A DNA stretch of 64,000 nt, from positions 17,536 through 81,535 of the forward strand of contig JAIDFQ010000052.1 of NCBI GenBank assembly GCA_029054245.1, written 5' to 3'. The notes beneath the pieces are model-generated. The model saw nothing but the letters and a program-made list of their open reading frames with translations. It had not been told where the DNA came from and did no database searches. Every line of letters begins with the position of its first letter. Position 1 is the first letter of the stretch. This DNA is from Lachnospiraceae bacterium (lineage in GTDB: Bacteria > Bacillota > Clostridia > Lachnospirales > Lachnospiraceae). Position numbers and translations under genes: made by a program. Positions 45,938 to 55,066 of the stretch are shown piece after piece.

Positions 45938-46897
45938 TCAACCTCTTTTGTTCCCTAAATCCTGATAGATTACCATATCTCCCATTTTAATCTCATTGTG
46001 GTCAGAAGGCAGCACCACCGCACCGCTGCGCACAAAGGCAATCACGTCAATACCATACTCATTCTCAATCTCCCTCACCTCCTGCCCGGCAAAGGGACTT
46101 AAATCATCTACGGTCACACTGACCGTTCCCCGCACACTGCCGCCGGATTTGGACTTGTTCTGAAGCTGTGTATACTGCTCCACAAATCCTGCCGAGATAA
46201 TACCGGTAGGAATCGCCACCGCCCCGACTCCCAGAAAAGATATGAAAATAGCCATCACCCTGCCCAAAACAGTTACTGGATAGATATCCCCGTATCCCAC
46301 TGTAAGGATTGTCGATATGCTCCACCACATCCCGGAAAAAGCATTGTTAAAAACTTCCGGCTGAACCTCATGCTCTGCACTGTACATGCACAAAGAAGAT
46401 GCCATCATCAGAATTAATATTATGAAAACTGAGGAAATGATTTGATTCCTTTTCTCATACAAAACCGATGTGATGACATGGAAAGAGTCATAATATGCGT
46501 TGATCCGAAACAAATGAAAAATCCTTACCACCCGCAGCATCCGAAACGCAACGAAACCGGATAAAAAAAAGAAAGGCAGGATTGTAAACAGATCCACAAC
46601 GCCATCAAAGGAACACACAAAACGCCAAACCGCCTTTGCTCTGCTTTTGTCTGGATATAAATATTCTGCCGTCCATATTCTGAGCCCATATTCAATACAG
46701 AAAAGGAAAACCGTTACCGCCTCCGCCCACTTAAATAAAGAAGCATAGCGCTGCAGCTCCTCAAATGTCCCCAAAAACAGTACCCCTATATTCACAAATA
46801 TTACCGCAACGATGAATATATCAAACGCCCTGCTGATGAAATCCTCCCGACTGCCAATTTGTATAATATCAAATATACGTTTTTTTCTTTTCTCCAT
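45938..46897 (-). CDS. Voltage-gated-type potassium channel with C-terminal TrkA-C-like domain
   Basis: A 319-residue six-helix channel. The Met at 46897 (MEKRKKRIFDIIQIGSREDF) is a better start than 46918. The S4-like helix FRMLRVVRIFHLFRI has regularly spaced arginines. The pore helix and filter are TILTVGYGDIYPV, followed by S6 with VAIPTGIISAGFV. The C-terminal 75 residues (YGIDVIAFVRSGAVVLPSDH, then MGDMVIYQDL) look like an RCK/TrkA-C ligand domain. It probably conducts K+ with gating by voltage and a cytoplasmic ligand. Confidence 0.92.
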   Translation of the reverse strand: MEKRKKRIFDIIQIGSREDFISRAFDIFIVAVIFVNIGVLFLGTFEELQRYASLFKWAEAVTVFLFCIEYGLRIWTAEYLYPDKSRAKAVWRFVCSFDGVVDLFTILPFFFLSGFVAFRMLRVVRIFHLFRINAYYDSFHVITSVLYEKRNQIISSVFIILILMMASSLCMYSAEHEVQPEVFNNAFSGMWWSISTILTVGYGDIYPVTVLGRVMAIFISFLGVGAVAIPTGIISAGFVEQYTQLQNKSKSGGSVRGTVSVTVDDLSPFAGQEVREIENEYGIDVIAFVRSGAVVLPSDHNEIKMGDMVIYQDLGNKRG

Positions 46898-46939
46898 CCC
46901 AGTACTTCCCCCTATCACTGCCGCTTCCGAAAGCTAAAG

Positions 46940-48160
46940 TCAACATATATAGGATTTCAAGGTCAAGGCATCATCTATACCATAGCGTCCACAGTCCCAT
47001 ATATATTCTGCCTCGAACCCCTTTGAAAAAAGGAGAGAAACCACCGTTCCGCTGGTGCGTCCGCCAATAAAATACCGACACTTTGACAATACAATCAAAG
47101 CTGTCAAATACTCCATGTTTTTCTGATGGAGGTCTATACTGCGCCTGCTGTTCGCATCATTGATTGTATCTTTTAAATCTGACTCATAATATATTTCCTG
47201 CGTCGTCAACAGCCTGCCCTTAAATCTATTCTGAAAAGCCTGCAATATTTTCTCATCCTCTGTGGCAAGGTAACAGTAATCACACCCATAAAGCCGCATA
47301 AATTCATCCGCCTTTTCCAGAATAGATTTAAGCGGCGGCTGCACCGGATGATTGTATGGACGTATATTGGTATAATCGGTGCCGCGGCATAAAACACCCA
47401 GAATTTTTTCCCCATTTCCAAACGGCAGCTTTTCAAGACATTTCCTAACACTATCAAAAAGCGCAGCGGACACAGGCATATATTCTTTCATGATACCTCT
47501 CCAGAACGACATTAACTCCGGATTTTTCAAACAATCCATATCATAACTCGGCATGAACCCTGGAATGCCATCCAAAATCCTCACTTCCTTACCATCCGCC
47601 ATCACCTCAGAAATAGGAATAAATGGCTGTCCGAAATATAACTCCCATGCATTTACTGCATACTGTCTGCTTAAATCAGTCAATATATTGTCCGCCTGAA
47701 TCGTATCAATTACAGGAATATACCCGCTATCCAGACTTGCCACAATCTGCCCCAGATTCGTTATAATGTGAGAAGCAAGCCCCGGAACTGCATCATTGCG
47801 CCGGATCAAACAGTACCTTTGACGAAATCTTACGGTATGCATGAGCATTCGGTCCAGCACTGAAACAAACGCAGAGACAAACGCCTCTTCCCCATCCAAA
47901 TCAAACAAATCAGCTGCTCTCTCTGAAAGGTCCTCTATCAATCGGTCAAAGCTCTCCTCTCCCGTCTCTATCGCTTGATACAATACATTCAGATTCTTCA
48001 ATATCTGCACACACTGAAGATAAAAGGCGCCATCAATCGTTCCTCCCGTCCGGGATGCCTCCGCTACGCCAAGGAAACTCCGCTTAACCTCTTTCCCTGC
48101 CTGAAACAATTCTTCTGCCATTTTCTCTCTCGTCATTTCTTCCCGCCCTTCCATGCGCAA
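46940..48160 (-). CDS. Fucosyltransferase-like protein
   Basis: A 406-residue soluble protein. The C-terminal half contains GVLCRGTDYTNIRPYNHPVQ, close to the HxRRGD-type donor-binding motif of O-/alpha-1,6-fucosyltransferases (NodZ/GT23-like fold). YCYLATEDEKILQAFQNRF and CRYFIGGRTSGTVVSLLFSK match later conserved blocks of that fold. The N-terminal 150 residues are helical and unassigned. Donor and acceptor are unknown; no surface-polymer operon adjoins it. Confidence 0.6.
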   Translation of the reverse strand: MRMEGREEMTREKMAEELFQAGKEVKRSFLGVAEASRTGGTIDGAFYLQCVQILKNLNVLYQAIETGEESFDRLIEDLSERAADLFDLDGEEAFVSAFVSVLDRMLMHTVRFRQRYCLIRRNDAVPGLASHIITNLGQIVASLDSGYIPVIDTIQADNILTDLSRQYAVNAWELYFGQPFIPISEVMADGKEVRILDGIPGFMPSYDMDCLKNPELMSFWRGIMKEYMPVSAALFDSVRKCLEKLPFGNGEKILGVLCRGTDYTNIRPYNHPVQPPLKSILEKADEFMRLYGCDYCYLATEDEKILQAFQNRFKGRLLTTQEIYYESDLKDTINDANSRRSIDLHQKNMEYLTALIVLSKCRYFIGGRTSGTVVSLLFSKGFEAEYIWDCGRYGIDDALTLKSYIC

Positions 48161-48237
48161 GCATAAATATTAAGCTTATACAGATTAGTCTAACACATAG
48201 AACAAGCATTTGTCACTATAGACTGCTTTATCGCACA

Positions 48238-49479
48238 TCAAGCTAGCCTCCTAAAGATATTTTTTGCACTGACCGCTATCGCCAGGGAGATTCCTCCCGC
48301 AAGCAAAACCACTGCTGCCTCAGCTCCATAACATACTTCAAACAAAAACCCATACAGCACATTCCCCACCGGCTGTGCACACATAGCAACGGTAATCATG
48401 AGCGCAATCACCTTTCCAATCAGATTTTGGGGCGTCTGCGCCTGCACAAAAGCCATCATCTGCACCGTAAAGATTGTTGAACAGACCATAATGCAAAAGC
48501 AGCAAACCGTCATGACAAAATAACTTATAAGCCCAGATATGGAAAGTCCCAATGCAATTCCTATGGGAAACACACATACGGCACAGACTATAATCAAATT
48601 ACCTGCTTTCTGTATGGTCAGCCTTTTTGCAAAAATGCCTGCGCCGATTCCGCCTGCCAGCCCCCCTGCTGCCAGTCCGCCTTCTGCAAACCCATACAGA
48701 CGATTTGCCATGGCAGCATCAAAGCCCAATACCTCCGTCACCATATAAGGCAGACCCACAACGATCATTGCTGACAGGAACAAGTTGATTCCACAAACCA
48801 CCACCAGCACTTTGCCGATTACAGGCTTCTTTCCCCTAATAAACCTGATACTCTCAAGGAAATCCTGTTTCATACTCTTCCACATACCGCCATCGGATTC
48901 CTGCTTCACAAACGGAATCTGAATAAAAGTTTCCATTATTGCAGACAGCAAAAAACATGCGATGCAGACCCACAGTACAGGCTTAAGTCCATAAATACTA
49001 TACAGGATTCCCCCAAGGACAGGCCCTAACAAAGATGCAAAGGAACTAATCGTATTAATGACAGAATTTGCCGCCATAAAATGCTCCTTACTTACAAGGG
49101 CAGGGACACTTGCCTGCACTGCAGGTTGATAAGCGCCTGCAATACCATATAAAATCATCATTGTAACTGCTATCAGCAAAATCAGATTGACACCGCCCAA
49201 AAGCTGTGTGAAAGCTAAGATAACCGCCGCTGTAAAAAAATCCAGTGCGACCATAATATTCCGCTTATTTACCCTATCCGCAAGAATGCCTCCCACGGGC
49301 GACAAGATGATTGCCGGAATAGATGCGCAGGCACTGACTGTTCCGAAAAGCGCAGACGAACCCGTTTGATTCAGCAGATATAACGGCAGGGCAAACCTTA
49401 TGATGGCATTGCCAAACAAGGAGATAATCTGACCAATCACCACCAACAAAAAATTTTTCGCGAATAATTTTGACTGCAT
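48238..49479 (-). CDS. Major facilitator superfamily transporter
   Basis: A 413-residue protein with 12 predicted helices. The MFS motif A region reads GGILADRVNKRNIMVALDFF, and the family looks like the MFS_3/EntS-MefA drug-efflux group. It begins 3 bases after the ABC permease gene, so it is the last gene of a TetR-controlled ATPase-permease-MFS operon. Probably exports a toxic compound (inference). Confidence 0.9.
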   Translation of the reverse strand: MQSKLFAKNFLLVVIGQIISLFGNAIIRFALPLYLLNQTGSSALFGTVSACASIPAIILSPVGGILADRVNKRNIMVALDFFTAAVILAFTQLLGGVNLILLIAVTMMILYGIAGAYQPAVQASVPALVSKEHFMAANSVINTISSFASLLGPVLGGILYSIYGLKPVLWVCIACFLLSAIMETFIQIPFVKQESDGGMWKSMKQDFLESIRFIRGKKPVIGKVLVVVCGINLFLSAMIVVGLPYMVTEVLGFDAAMANRLYGFAEGGLAAGGLAGGIGAGIFAKRLTIQKAGNLIIVCAVCVFPIGIALGLSISGLISYFVMTVCCFCIMVCSTIFTVQMMAFVQAQTPQNLIGKVIALMITVAMCAQPVGNVLYGFLFEVCYGAEAAVVLLAGGISLAIAVSAKNIFRRLA

Positions 49480-49482
49480 TCT

Positions 49483-50220
49483 CTACACCTCCATCTCTTC
49501 AATTCCCTTTGCCAAAGCTTGATACATCATATAAGCTGCCAGAATGAAGAACGCACTTACTAAAATCATAATTAGAAGGGCGTGCCCCGGCAATCCTGCA
49601 ATAAAATTGGGCACGAAGCACACAATAATGAATGAACAAATAATCGTTGTCATGGTCGAACGCTTTTTCCATCCGGCAACCGCAGAAATCACGCCGATTG
49701 CTGAAGATAAAATACCTGCCATAAAACTGGATGCTACAACCGAAATAACAAAACTAAAATACGCTCCACCTATGAACCCATTATAAAACTGCATCTCGAG
49801 CAGTTTAGGTGTAATCCCAAACATTTCTGCTACAAGATACATGCCCCCCATAATCAACAGGTTACTCACAAATGCTGCAGTTGCCGTAAAGCCTACGAGA
49901 ATCACTGCCTTCTGCTCCAGAGTTCTCCTTCTGCTGACTGGATAGCTAAAAAGAAGGACTACCTCTTTCCCACAATACTCATCTACAATCATTTTTGCAG
50001 CAAGTACCGCTGCAAAAATACTAAAAAAGGCAACCGTCAGAGCCGTTTGCATTGCTGCCAATCCATTCCAGCTTGCAAATAGTTCCTCCTTTTCAGATGT
50101 ACTGCTTCCTAGAAACAGAAACAAAATTCCCATTGCCAGCAGGCTTGCAAAAATCCCCAGCACTGCCCATAGATACGCCGACAACCTTATTTTCTTTAAT
50201 TCAAGTTTATACATTTCCAT
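49483..50220 (-). CDS. ABC-2 type transporter permease
   Basis: A 245-residue permease with six helices. The N-terminus MYKLELKKIRLSAYLWAVLG and KMIVDEYCGKEVVLLFSYP (coupling region) are typical of lantibiotic/multidrug ABC-2 permeases. It overlaps its ATPase gene by 14 bases. Confidence 0.9.
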   Translation of the reverse strand: MEMYKLELKKIRLSAYLWAVLGIFASLLAMGILFLFLGSSTSEKEELFASWNGLAAMQTALTVAFFSIFAAVLAAKMIVDEYCGKEVVLLFSYPVSRRRTLEQKAVILVGFTATAAFVSNLLIMGGMYLVAEMFGITPKLLEMQFYNGFIGGAYFSFVISVVASSFMAGILSSAIGVISAVAGWKKRSTMTTIICSFIIVCFVPNFIAGLPGHALLIMILVSAFFILAAYMMYQALAKGIEEMEV

Positions 50221-50926
50221 GTTCCTTCCTCCTCATAAAGCTTACCACATAGTTTTCAAAATCCTCACCTAAATCTGCTTTTTCTGCTGCCGAAAACTCC
50301 TGCCATATGCAGCCCTCAGAGAGAATGCCGATACGATCCGCGCTCTGCCTAATTTCACCGATTATATGACTTGACAGCAAAATGGACATACCGCCCTTAG
50401 CCAGCTTCCGCAAAAGCTCTCTCATTTCCGTAATTGCAACTGGATCAAGTCCATTCAATGGTTCATCCAGAATCAGGAGCTTGGGATGATGGATGATGGC
50501 TCTTGCAATGCCAAGCCTTTGCCGCATACCAAGAGAATATTGGGAAACGGGTCTTTTTCCCGCACGTTCAAGCCCTGCCAGCCTTAATGCCTGTGCTATA
50601 TCCCCCTTTTTCTGCATGTAGCTAAGATGCATGGAAAGAATTTCATCTGCACATAGATGTTCATAAAACACTGGATTTTCTATCATACTTCCCACATTCG
50701 ATAGGAATGCAGACGATTCCCTTACCTCCTGCCCCATGACATAAATGCTTCCCTCATCAATCCGCGCCAATCCAAGAATCATTTTCATTAAGGTTGTCTT
50801 GCCGGCGCCGTTGATTCCCAGAAGCCCGTAGATTTCCCCCTCTTTGATCTTAAAACTTAAGTTACGGATTACCTGCGATAAACCATAACTCTTGGAAACT
50901 GCTCTCACTTCAACAATTGTATTCAT
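50207..50926 (-). CDS. ABC transporter ATP-binding protein
   Basis: A 239-residue ATPase. Walker A LLGINGAGKTTLMKMILGLA, signature YSLGMRQRLGIARA, Walker B LLILDEPLNGLDPVAI and the switch LLSSHII. First gene of the efflux operon, with AGGAGGAG upstream and a TetR-type palindrome at 50941-50957 between promoter and ribosome site. Confidence 0.93.
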   Translation of the reverse strand: MNTIVEVRAVSKSYGLSQVIRNLSFKIKEGEIYGLLGINGAGKTTLMKMILGLARIDEGSIYVMGQEVRESSAFLSNVGSMIENPVFYEHLCADEILSMHLSYMQKKGDIAQALRLAGLERAGKRPVSQYSLGMRQRLGIARAIIHHPKLLILDEPLNGLDPVAITEMRELLRKLAKGGMSILLSSHIIGEIRQSADRIGILSEGCIWQEFSAAEKADLGEDFENYVVSFMRRKEHGNV

Positions 50927-50940
50927 GACTCCTCCTTTTA

Positions 50941-50957
50941 ATACCGCATGACGGTAT
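50941..50957. promoter_or_regulatory. TetR-type operator of the efflux operon
   Basis: ATACCGCATGACGGTAT, a 17-bp palindrome with perfect 6-bp arms (ATACCG/CGGTAT), 14 bases before the ATPase start. It shares the ATACCG...GGTAT core with the two operators in front of the TetR gene, so repression by that TetR is likely. Confidence 0.7.
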
Positions 50958-51013
50958 GTATTTATTTATAAATAAATCTGTCCATATTGCAGGGCAGATT
51001 TTTTATAGATCTG

Positions 51014-51667
51014 CTATTTATTTTTACGATAAATGGATGTCAGTTCCTGTAACCGTGCCAATAATTCATCATCTACGATATCCATTCCAAAGCCTTGCAT
51101 CATCTGACGAAATACCATAAATTTACGATAGGATTCCTCCAATGAATCATCAAAGATCATGGGATTCATCCAAATATTCGCAACAAGTATGACCAGTTCC
51201 GCCAATTCTGCCGGATAGTCCGTCTGAATTGACCCGTCTGAAATCCCCTGCTTTATAATTGGCAAAATATAATTTGGCGCCACTTCCTTTGCTGTCTCAC
51301 GGAAAATACTTAAAAGCAGCCTTGGGCTATTGCCCAAATCAGGCGCTACTGTGAAAATTTCATCCTGGACTGGTCTTAAAACGGATTCCTTAAAAAGCGT
51401 TTTCAGTTTTTCCTTTCCTGTTAAGTCAGTACGATCCCGGATATCCGCCAACATTTTGTTCGATTCTTCCGTCATTCTGTCTGTGACAGCAACTAAGATA
51501 TCCTCTTTCGACTTAAAATGATGATAAATCGCTCCTTTGCTAAGTCCCCCCAACTGATCGATGATATCCTGAATGGAAGTATGTTCATATCCCTTTTCCA
51601 TGAACAGGCGAAATGCAACATCCAATATCAAATTAACGGTTTCCTCTGGGTGTTTATTTCTCGCCAT
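51014..51667 (-). CDS. TetR-family transcriptional repressor
   Basis: A 217-residue repressor. The N-terminal HTH (residues 5-55) reads ETVNLILDVAFRLFMEKGYE, HTSIQDIIDQLGGLSKGAIY and HHFKSKEDIL. The C-terminal ligand domain is unassigned. It has GGAGGGAGAT upstream. Two palindromic operators cover its promoter (51684-51723) and a third lies before the efflux ATPase gene, giving autoregulation plus control of the ABC-MFS operon. Confidence 0.93.
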   Translation of the reverse strand: MARNKHPEETVNLILDVAFRLFMEKGYEHTSIQDIIDQLGGLSKGAIYHHFKSKEDILVAVTDRMTEESNKMLADIRDRTDLTGKEKLKTLFKESVLRPVQDEIFTVAPDLGNSPRLLLSIFRETAKEVAPNYILPIIKQGISDGSIQTDYPAELAELVILVANIWMNPMIFDDSLEESYRKFMVFRQMMQGFGMDIVDDELLARLQELTSIYRKNK

Positions 51668-51683
51668 CTTATCTCCCTCCTAT

Positions 51684-51731
51684 CATACCGTTGGTATGTA
51701 CACTTTATCATACCGTTAGTATGTTTGTCAA
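51684..51731 (-). promoter_or_regulatory. TetR promoter with two operators
   Basis: CATACCGTTGGTATG (51684-51698) and CATACCGTTAGTATG (51709-51723) are 25 bp apart. A minus-strand -35 TTGACA (51731-51726) is followed by the second operator in the spacer and a weak -10 (ATAAAG/TAAAGT). Classic autorepression layout. Confidence 0.75.
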
Positions 51732-51772
51732 TCCTTAAACTCAAATCGAAAAGACCGCAAAAAGTTATAAAA

Positions 51773-51823
51773 GCGGCTGCGAACGAGAATTTTCTTCTAA
51801 CGCAAAACTCATTTCGCAGCCGC
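51773..51823 (-). terminator. Intrinsic terminator of the pilin gene
   Basis: A perfect 11-bp inverted repeat, GCGGCTGCGAA/TTCGCAGCCGC, with a 29-base loop, followed on the minus strand by TTTTATAACTTTTT. Confidence 0.7.
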
Positions 51824-51855
51824 CTATATGCCTTACTCCTTTAATCTGATTTTAC

Positions 51856-54132
51856 TTACTTTACTTCTTTTTTCTTGGATGTTACAAACAAGATCACTGC
51901 TGCTGCCATCATTGCGATACCTACAAAGGTAAATATAAAGGTACCCATTCCGCCAGTGCTTGGAAGTTCAAACCCTTTTTTGTTGATGACTGTCTGGGTT
52001 GTATTACCAATGTTATCCGGATTCTTCCCCCCATCTGTAAATGTTGTCAAAGCAGCGTCAATGGTCGTCTTGACTAATGTCTTTCCGTCGCTGGTTTCTG
52101 TCCAGGTCGTAGTAGTGGTTGTGTGTGTTGCATATTGAACATTCAGCGTCACCTTTACCGGACTCTTCAGAAGGTTATAGCCTTCTTCCGTTTTTGTTTC
52201 TACCAGCCAGTAATCGCCGTTTGTAAGTCCCTTCACATTTGCCGTTCCATCTGTGCCTGTCACAAGATCTTCGCCAATCTTTTGATAAACCTTGCCTGCA
52301 ACAGCTTCAAGTCCTTTCTCCTTTGCCTGCTCTGCGGTCAGCACATTTTCTGTCACGGAAGCATCTACCAATCTGTATAGCTCAAATACAACTCCCGAAA
52401 GCGGTTTATTTGCATCATCCGTTTTTTCAATGTCAATCTGGAACGTATATACAACTGCACTGTCTTCAATCGTATTCTTTCCTGGGTCTTTTCCAGCATT
52501 TGGATTTCCGTCATCCCAATCGGGATTAGGGAAAAGACTATTTGTGTATTCCAGTTTGGCAGTATTGGGATTTCCAGCAGTCGTCGTCACTGCGGTGTCC
52601 AAAAGCACTGCATTATACTCAATCGTAAGCTCTTTCCCGGTAAAATCATTCTGACTAAGCATAGGGATATTGAATATAACCTTAAATCCGTTTTCACCAT
52701 AAGGCTCTACTGTATAAAACCCATCATAATCTGCGCCCCTTGGCAGAGTCACCATTCCGTATTCCATCTCAAATGTGTCAGGATTCCAAAGTCCATATTC
52801 GCCTGCATCCCCTTTGACCACAATGCTATCCAAGTCATCTTTCAAATTGACAGGTGCATCTGTTACGACGAACTCCTCAAGCCTCCGCAAAAAGATATCC
52901 GATGGCACACTCACTTTCACTCTGTATGGAACAGTGTCACCAATTTCGTAATCAGCATCTTTGCCCCAATTATCCGGATCTGATTTGGGCGCTACTTCTT
53001 TCACCAGATCAGGTTGTTCGTTTATAATAACGGGGGGCGCCGTTACCACGGGATCCCCAGTTGATACGGGCGTCCAGATTTCTGGATGCTTCCCATCCGG
53101 CATAAACCACATAGTCCCAGTACCGTTTGATGTCGTAAAAGACCAGTTCCAACTATGTCCCGCCGGCGTGACCTGAAATTCATAAGACGCATCGCCATCC
53201 AAGATATAGCCGCCAACAGTATCGACCTCGACAAATCTGTATCGACCCAGCGCAAGATTGTCAACCATAATCTTTCCATCAGCGTCTGTCGTAAGATTAA
53301 ACGCTTCTCCCGAACCTTCCTGATTATCGCTGCCTACTCCTGCTGTGATCGTTTCCCATTTTCCAGTTGTATCAGAATATTTCTGCAATGCAAAAGTAAC
53401 ACCCTGCAAGGGGGTTGTCTGTGTTGTCCCAGAGATTTTTCCCACCTTATACAAACTAATCTCGCCGGAAGAACCTACTTCATTTTTGGGATATACATGT
53501 ACGTCATACAGCCATTCTGTGCCATTTGCCGTCATCGGCACTGCTACAAGAAAAGGGTCTGCCGCCTTGTATACCGACGCCGGTGAGTTTGTCTCAACGA
53601 CCAGATAAATTCCCAAGTCCAAATTGCCGAAAGAAGCCGCGCCATTTTCATCTGTGGTTGCAGTCTGCGCAGTGTTATATACACTAGATCCAATCTGCCA
53701 TTCTGTAACTATCCATTTACCCGTCGGTTCATATCCACTTGCAGAGATTACGCCATACTTGTTCTTAATATCCTCCGTTGTCTTCGGAAGATCGTCTGGC
53801 GCCAACTCGCCGGAATACATATTTAAAAGATAGTCTTTATCTTTTATTTTATAAATAGTAAACTCAACACCCTTCAAAGGACTGGCGCCTCCGGGAACTG
53901 ATCCAGTAATTTCCTGCCCCGTACCCGCTTGACCCGGAACATAATCTCCGTTTTCGTCCTTTGCCTGCACATATTTATGAATCGTAATGCTTCCGCTTGC
54001 ACTCTCATCAATCACCGGCGAACCGCCTGCTCCATCTTGTTCATCGGGGGCTGCAAATGCAGTCATGGTAACCATTGACATCAGCATTGCAAGCGTTACA
54101 ACTCCAGCCAAAAATTTTTTGAATTTTCTCAT
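51856..54132 (-). CDS. LPXTG major pilin, SpaA-type isopeptide domains
   Basis: A 758-residue surface protein. The Met at 54132 (MRKFKKFLAGVVTLAMLMSM) has AAGGGA eight bases before and starts a signal peptide ending near TAFAA. The first domain ends at the pilin motif WLYDVHVYPKNE, whose Lys is the link used by sortase C. Middle domains have SpaA-type Lys starts (SLYKVGKISG, QIDIEKTDDANKPLSGV) and E-box-like LGIYLVVETNSP, LGRYRFVEVD and DYWLVETKTEEGY. The C-terminus is ELPSTGGMG, a hydrophobic helix and KKKEVK. All features mark a polymerised pilus backbone. No sortase or minor pilin is adjacent. A strong promoter stands at 54227-54255. Confidence 0.93.
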   Translation of the reverse strand: MRKFKKFLAGVVTLAMLMSMVTMTAFAAPDEQDGAGGSPVIDESASGSITIHKYVQAKDENGDYVPGQAGTGQEITGSVPGGASPLKGVEFTIYKIKDKDYLLNMYSGELAPDDLPKTTEDIKNKYGVISASGYEPTGKWIVTEWQIGSSVYNTAQTATTDENGAASFGNLDLGIYLVVETNSPASVYKAADPFLVAVPMTANGTEWLYDVHVYPKNEVGSSGEISLYKVGKISGTTQTTPLQGVTFALQKYSDTTGKWETITAGVGSDNQEGSGEAFNLTTDADGKIMVDNLALGRYRFVEVDTVGGYILDGDASYEFQVTPAGHSWNWSFTTSNGTGTMWFMPDGKHPEIWTPVSTGDPVVTAPPVIINEQPDLVKEVAPKSDPDNWGKDADYEIGDTVPYRVKVSVPSDIFLRRLEEFVVTDAPVNLKDDLDSIVVKGDAGEYGLWNPDTFEMEYGMVTLPRGADYDGFYTVEPYGENGFKVIFNIPMLSQNDFTGKELTIEYNAVLLDTAVTTTAGNPNTAKLEYTNSLFPNPDWDDGNPNAGKDPGKNTIEDSAVVYTFQIDIEKTDDANKPLSGVVFELYRLVDASVTENVLTAEQAKEKGLEAVAGKVYQKIGEDLVTGTDGTANVKGLTNGDYWLVETKTEEGYNLLKSPVKVTLNVQYATHTTTTTTWTETSDGKTLVKTTIDAALTTFTDGGKNPDNIGNTTQTVINKKGFELPSTGGMGTFIFTFVGIAMMAAAVILFVTSKKKEVK

Positions 54133-54226
54133 TTGTCTCATCCCTTTCTTTTTATTTTTTGTACTTTTAATTTTATTTTTCCGCAAGAATAATCTGATAC
54201 TTTTTTCCTATTTTTCTCTTAATATT

Positions 54227-54255
54227 AATATATCATTCAAAAAAAGTACTGTCAA
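54227..54255 (-). promoter_or_regulatory. Strong sigma-A-like promoter of the pilin gene
   Basis: TTGACA (54255-54250), 17-base spacer, TATATT (54232-54227). The leader of about 85 bases before the start at 54132 is AT-rich. Upstream, 54256-54438 shows no gene. Confidence 0.75.
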
Positions 54256-54438
54256 TTTTTTAGAAAGGTTTCGAAAATTTTCAGCATTACGCTCATTCTA
54301 ATTTAATTTTTTTGTTCATTTTTTCCATTATTTATTTGTTTTTCGCCCAAATGCGTACAAATCGTCCCTTCTACAAGTCAATTCGTCACTTTGTGTGTAC
54401 AATCTGTCTAAAATTTTCTTACATTTATCAGGCAACCC

Positions 54439-54531
54439 CTATCCGAGTTCCTTAAGCACTTCTCCAAAGGTAAAATATTCCGGCCGCTTCAAAAGCGCCG
54501 GTGTCAGCAGAACACCGGCGCAATCATTAAT
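54439..54531 (-). pseudogene. Possible 3' end fragment of a lost gene with embedded hairpin
   Basis: The minus strand reads NDCAGVLLTPALLKRPEYFT and FGEVLKELG before TAG at 54439. Composition is protein-like but no start or ribosome site is present, and the frame breaks where the LacI remnant begins. The same bases hold a perfect hairpin, GCGCCGGTGT/ACACCGGCGC (54495-54521). Family not recognised. Confidence 0.3.
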
Positions 54532-54816
54532 ATGACAATAAATGCCATTTTTGCCTGCTCCGATTTGCTTGGTATCGCTGCCATTAACGCCGCAGCCAAA
54601 AATCATATTGCTGTTCCGAATGATTTAATCATCGTTGGCTTTGACAACATCAAGTACTCTGTTATGTCAAGTCCGACCCTGACCACTGCGAGCCAGCCAA
54701 TGTTCCAGATGGGATATCGCTGTAGCGAAATGTTGTATCAATTGATTGTCAATCCTTCTGCGCAGCTGCAAAGTGTCGTTCTACAGACAGAGTTGATCAT
54801 TCGAGAATCTACCTGA
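54532..54816 (+). pseudogene. LacI-family regulator remnant (C-terminal part)
   Basis: A 94-residue frame beginning inside the sugar-binding domain: AIFACSDLLGIAAINAAAKN, then DLIIVGFDNIKYSVMSSPTL, TTASQPMFQMGYRCSEMLY and ending ELIIREST. These are the last blocks of a LacI/PurR-type effector domain. The DNA-binding domain and most of the core are gone, and no ribosome site precedes the ATG. A strong terminator follows at 54950-54976. Confidence 0.85.
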
Positions 54817-54949
54817 TTTTCTGATAAGTTTTTTTCTGTATTATTTGAGTTATGCTGAAATGAGGAAACGGGATTAGTTACATAGAATGACGTAAGATTG
54901 CAGATGTTGTTTGGTCTGCACTATGAATGAGCATGGACATATAGACAGA

Positions 54950-54976
54950 GAAGCTGCCTCTTCGCAGCTTCTTTTT
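54950..54976 (+). terminator. Intrinsic terminator after the LacI remnant
   Basis: GAAGCTGC, 6-base loop, GCAGCTTC, then TTTTT. A clean rho-independent terminator on the plus strand. The gap 54817-55066 otherwise shows no gene. Confidence 0.85.
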
Positions 54977-55066
54977 ATATAGAGTAATTCCATTTCTAAA
55001 TTATACACAAAAGCGCACGCGTGTGTTTATTTGTTGTCTATTCCTTTACCTTTTTGTAAGAACCTT

